From Nitrospinota bacterium (GTDB lineage Bacteria > Nitrospinota_A > UBA7883), in assembly GCA_029880775.1 (NCBI GenBank), contig JAOUNV010000128.1, positions 1 through 6,375 of the forward strand: 6,375 nt of DNA, written 5' to 3'. Positions 4,925-6,375 of this stretch are shown here, piece after piece. The stretch's first letter is position 1. Every line of letters starts with the position of its first letter. The notes under the pieces are model-generated. The model was given only the letters and a program-made list of their open reading frames with translations, did no database searches and was not told the origin of the DNA. The position numbers were made by a program, and so were the translations under genes.

Positions 4925-6375
4925 GTGGCCATAAGCGAAAGTAGCAGTACACAGACAAGTGAGCAGGCGCCCGGTGGTAGGTACACGCTATTCTGGGTGA
5001 GCCTGCTGACCCTGTTCATAGAGATCATGCTGATCCGCCACCTGGCCAGCGAGATAAGAATTTTTGCTCATTTCAAGAATCTTGCCCTGATCGGGGCATT
5101 CTTGGGTCTTGGGTATGGCTACCTGTATAGGCCGCGGCTATCCCCTGCGGTGACGGCGGTGTGCATGGCGCTATTGGTTCTGGCCACTCATCCTTATTCG
5201 GGCTTCGCGGAGATATCCAACTATCTAAGCTTTGGTGGCTATAATGCGTGGGTCGGGAGCAACAAGAACATGGTGACCATGGCGCAGGGGCTGCTAATGC
5301 TTATGGTTATCTTCTTTCTTGTGATAATTGCCATGGTCCCCATGGGGCAGGTTCTGGCTGAGATATTTGACAGATCAAAGAATCGGATACTGGACTACTC
5401 AATCAACATAGCGGGTTCGCTGGTTGGGGTGTGGCTATTTTCACTGGCCAGCTTTATGCGATGGGAGCCGGTGACATGGTACCTGTTTTCCACAGTGGGG
5501 TTGTTAGTCATTATTTGGCGTAATATGCGGGAAGCGGTGGTGGCTGTTGTGGCGGGGGTGGTGATTGCCGCAGCGCTGCTGAGTCAGGGTAGCCCTGACG
5601 TTGAAGTGCGCTGGTCGCCATACCAAAAGATAACTGTGGGCGAGATGGTAGGTTTGTATAACGACAAGGGTCAAGAACGGCATATTAATTACCACTATTT
5701 AAACGCCAATAGCGTGATATATATGTACCTGCTGGACCTGAGCGAGAAAACTAAAAGAGCCCATCCTGTTATATTCGATGAAACAGAATTTGAATATTAC
5801 TATTATGATTTCCCATATAACTTTCCCAGGAGGCTGGACGAAGTCCTGATTCTGGGCTCCGGAGGGGGCAATGACGTGGCTGCTGCGCTACGGGCTGGCG
5901 CAAAGCATGTTACTGCAGTAGAGATCGATCCCGTTATCATCGAGTACGGTAAAAAGCTGCATCCGGAAAAGCCATACCAGTCGGAAAAAGTCACCATTAT
6001 CAATAATGATGGGCGGAACTATCTGCGCAATACCGACAAGAAATTCGACCTTATAATCCTGGGTCTTGTAGACTCCCATACCCTCACCTCCAACTTCTCC
6101 AATACAAACCTGGACAGCTTTATGTACACCAGGCAAAGCGTGGGAGATATGAAGGCTCGACTTAGTGAGGGAGGTGTGCTGGCCCTCTCTTTTCAGGTGG
6201 CCACAGCCTGGATAGGCGCCAAAATATATCAAATGGTTCATGATCAGTTTGGCATGGAGCCTTTGGTGGCGCACTTCCCGTCAAGGTCGGATACTATTAT
6301 CCTTGGAACAGGTGGCACATTTTTCATGGCGACAGAGGACAAGTCGTTGTTCGAGGAAAAGCTGCCGGATGATAT
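4925..6375 (+). CDS. Seven-helix membrane protein fused to a spermidine-synthase-like domain, 3'-truncated by window end
   Basis: Open from GTG 4925 to the window end (483 codons seen, no stop). The N-terminal half is hydrophobic. Likely membrane helices are near residues 21-38, 52-68, 73-89, 118-140, 157-177, 182-198 and 203-220, with family-like motifs LFIEIMLIRHLASEIRIFAHFKN (split across helices 1-2) and NIAGSLVG. A soluble Rossmann domain begins near 225. It contains EYYYYDFPY (290-298), nucleotide-binding motif LILGSGGGNDVAAALRAGA (308-326), AVEIDP (331-336) with ribose-binding-type Glu333, HPEKPY (346-351), NDGRNYL (361-367), LVDSHTL (381-387) and a YTRQS segment. This matches membrane-bound relatives of spermine/spermidine synthase that bind S-adenosylmethionine-type ligands. 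The true synthases have D-x-(S/T)-D-P after the fourth strand, with an Asp catalytic base. Here that strand reads FDLIILGLVDSH, with Gly380 at the Asp position, so polyamine synthesis should not be assumed. Substrate and role are unknown. Confidence 0.85.
   Translation, partial: MAISESSSTQTSEQAPGGRYTLFWVSLLTLFIEIMLIRHLASEIRIFAHFKNLALIGAFLGLGYGYLYRPRLSPAVTAVCMALLVLATHPYSGFAEISNYLSFGGYNAWVGSNKNMVTMAQGLLMLMVIFFLVIIAMVPMGQVLAEIFDRSKNRILDYSINIAGSLVGVWLFSLASFMRWEPVTWYLFSTVGLLVIIWRNMREAVVAVVAGVVIAAALLSQGSPDVEVRWSPYQKITVGEMVGLYNDKGQERHINYHYLNANSVIYMYLLDLSEKTKRAHPVIFDETEFEYYYYDFPYNFPRRLDEVLILGSGGGNDVAAALRAGAKHVTAVEIDPVIIEYGKKLHPEKPYQSEKVTIINNDGRNYLRNTDKKFDLIILGLVDSHTLTSNFSNTNLDSFMYTRQSVGDMKARLSEGGVLALSFQVATAWIGAKIYQMVHDQFGMEPLVAHFPSRSDTIILGTGGTFFMATEDKSLFEEKLPDD

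Noticed and set aside
4161..4958. 265-codon open frame on the minus strand opposite rph
   Set aside because: It is antisense to a fully conserved RNase PH and its translation is a His/Arg/Pro-rich low-complexity sequence without domain signals.
5331..5345. CCATGG-TCC-CCATGG duplicated palindrome
   Set aside because: It is a short repeat produced by Met/Val/Pro/Met codons in a membrane helix, with no sign of a site or operator.
1..6375. Mobile element, CRISPR, phage, toxin-antitoxin or defence system
   Set aside because: No transposase, integrase, direct-repeat array, terminal inverted repeats or toxin-like small genes were found; all six genes are colinear and compact.

Overview
The window is a single-strand run of six co-directional genes (all +). 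It is gene-dense and has no stretch over 30 bases that is clearly non-coding. It reads as chromosomal housekeeping DNA from a Gram-negative bacterium. GyrB carries the long insertion in its TOPRIM/tail region that is typical of Gram-negative gyrases. The amidase has a signal peptide for periplasmic export, and the GerMN protein is anchored by one membrane helix instead of being a spore-former lipoprotein. A non-enteric lineage such as Desulfobacterota (old Deltaproteobacteria) or Nitrospinota would fit, but the phylum cannot be fixed from this sequence alone.

Layout: 1-1551, 3' two thirds of gyrB (start lies before the window); 1551-2327, N-acetylmuramoyl-L-alanine amidase of the Amidase_3 type; 2320-3372, acidic single-pass membrane protein with a C-terminal GerMN domain; 3365-4168, glutamate racemase murI; 4182-4895, RNase PH rph; 4925-6375 (cut by the window end), a seven-helix membrane protein fused to a spermidine-synthase-like domain, starting at GTG. 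The first four genes overlap (1, 8 and 8 nt), rph follows after 13 nt, and the last gene after 29 nt. A sigma-70-like promoter candidate in the 3' end of rph (4836-4864) may drive the last gene separately.

How they fit together: MurI makes D-glutamate for peptidoglycan, the amidase cuts peptide stems from glycan strands in the periplasm, and the GerMN protein, translationally coupled to it, is a plausible partner. The gerM/murI/rph association is also known from Bacillus (racE-ysmB-gerM-rph), so this neighbourhood is shared across phyla. What is less usual is gyrB at the front of the cell-wall genes. Some MurI enzymes inhibit gyrase, so the linkage deserves attention. No mobile element, CRISPR array, RNA gene or defence-type system was seen. 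The most notable items are a glutamine in the GyrB quinolone-determining motif, a strong hairpin just before murI, and the membrane spermidine-synthase-like protein, which lacks the usual catalytic aspartate.
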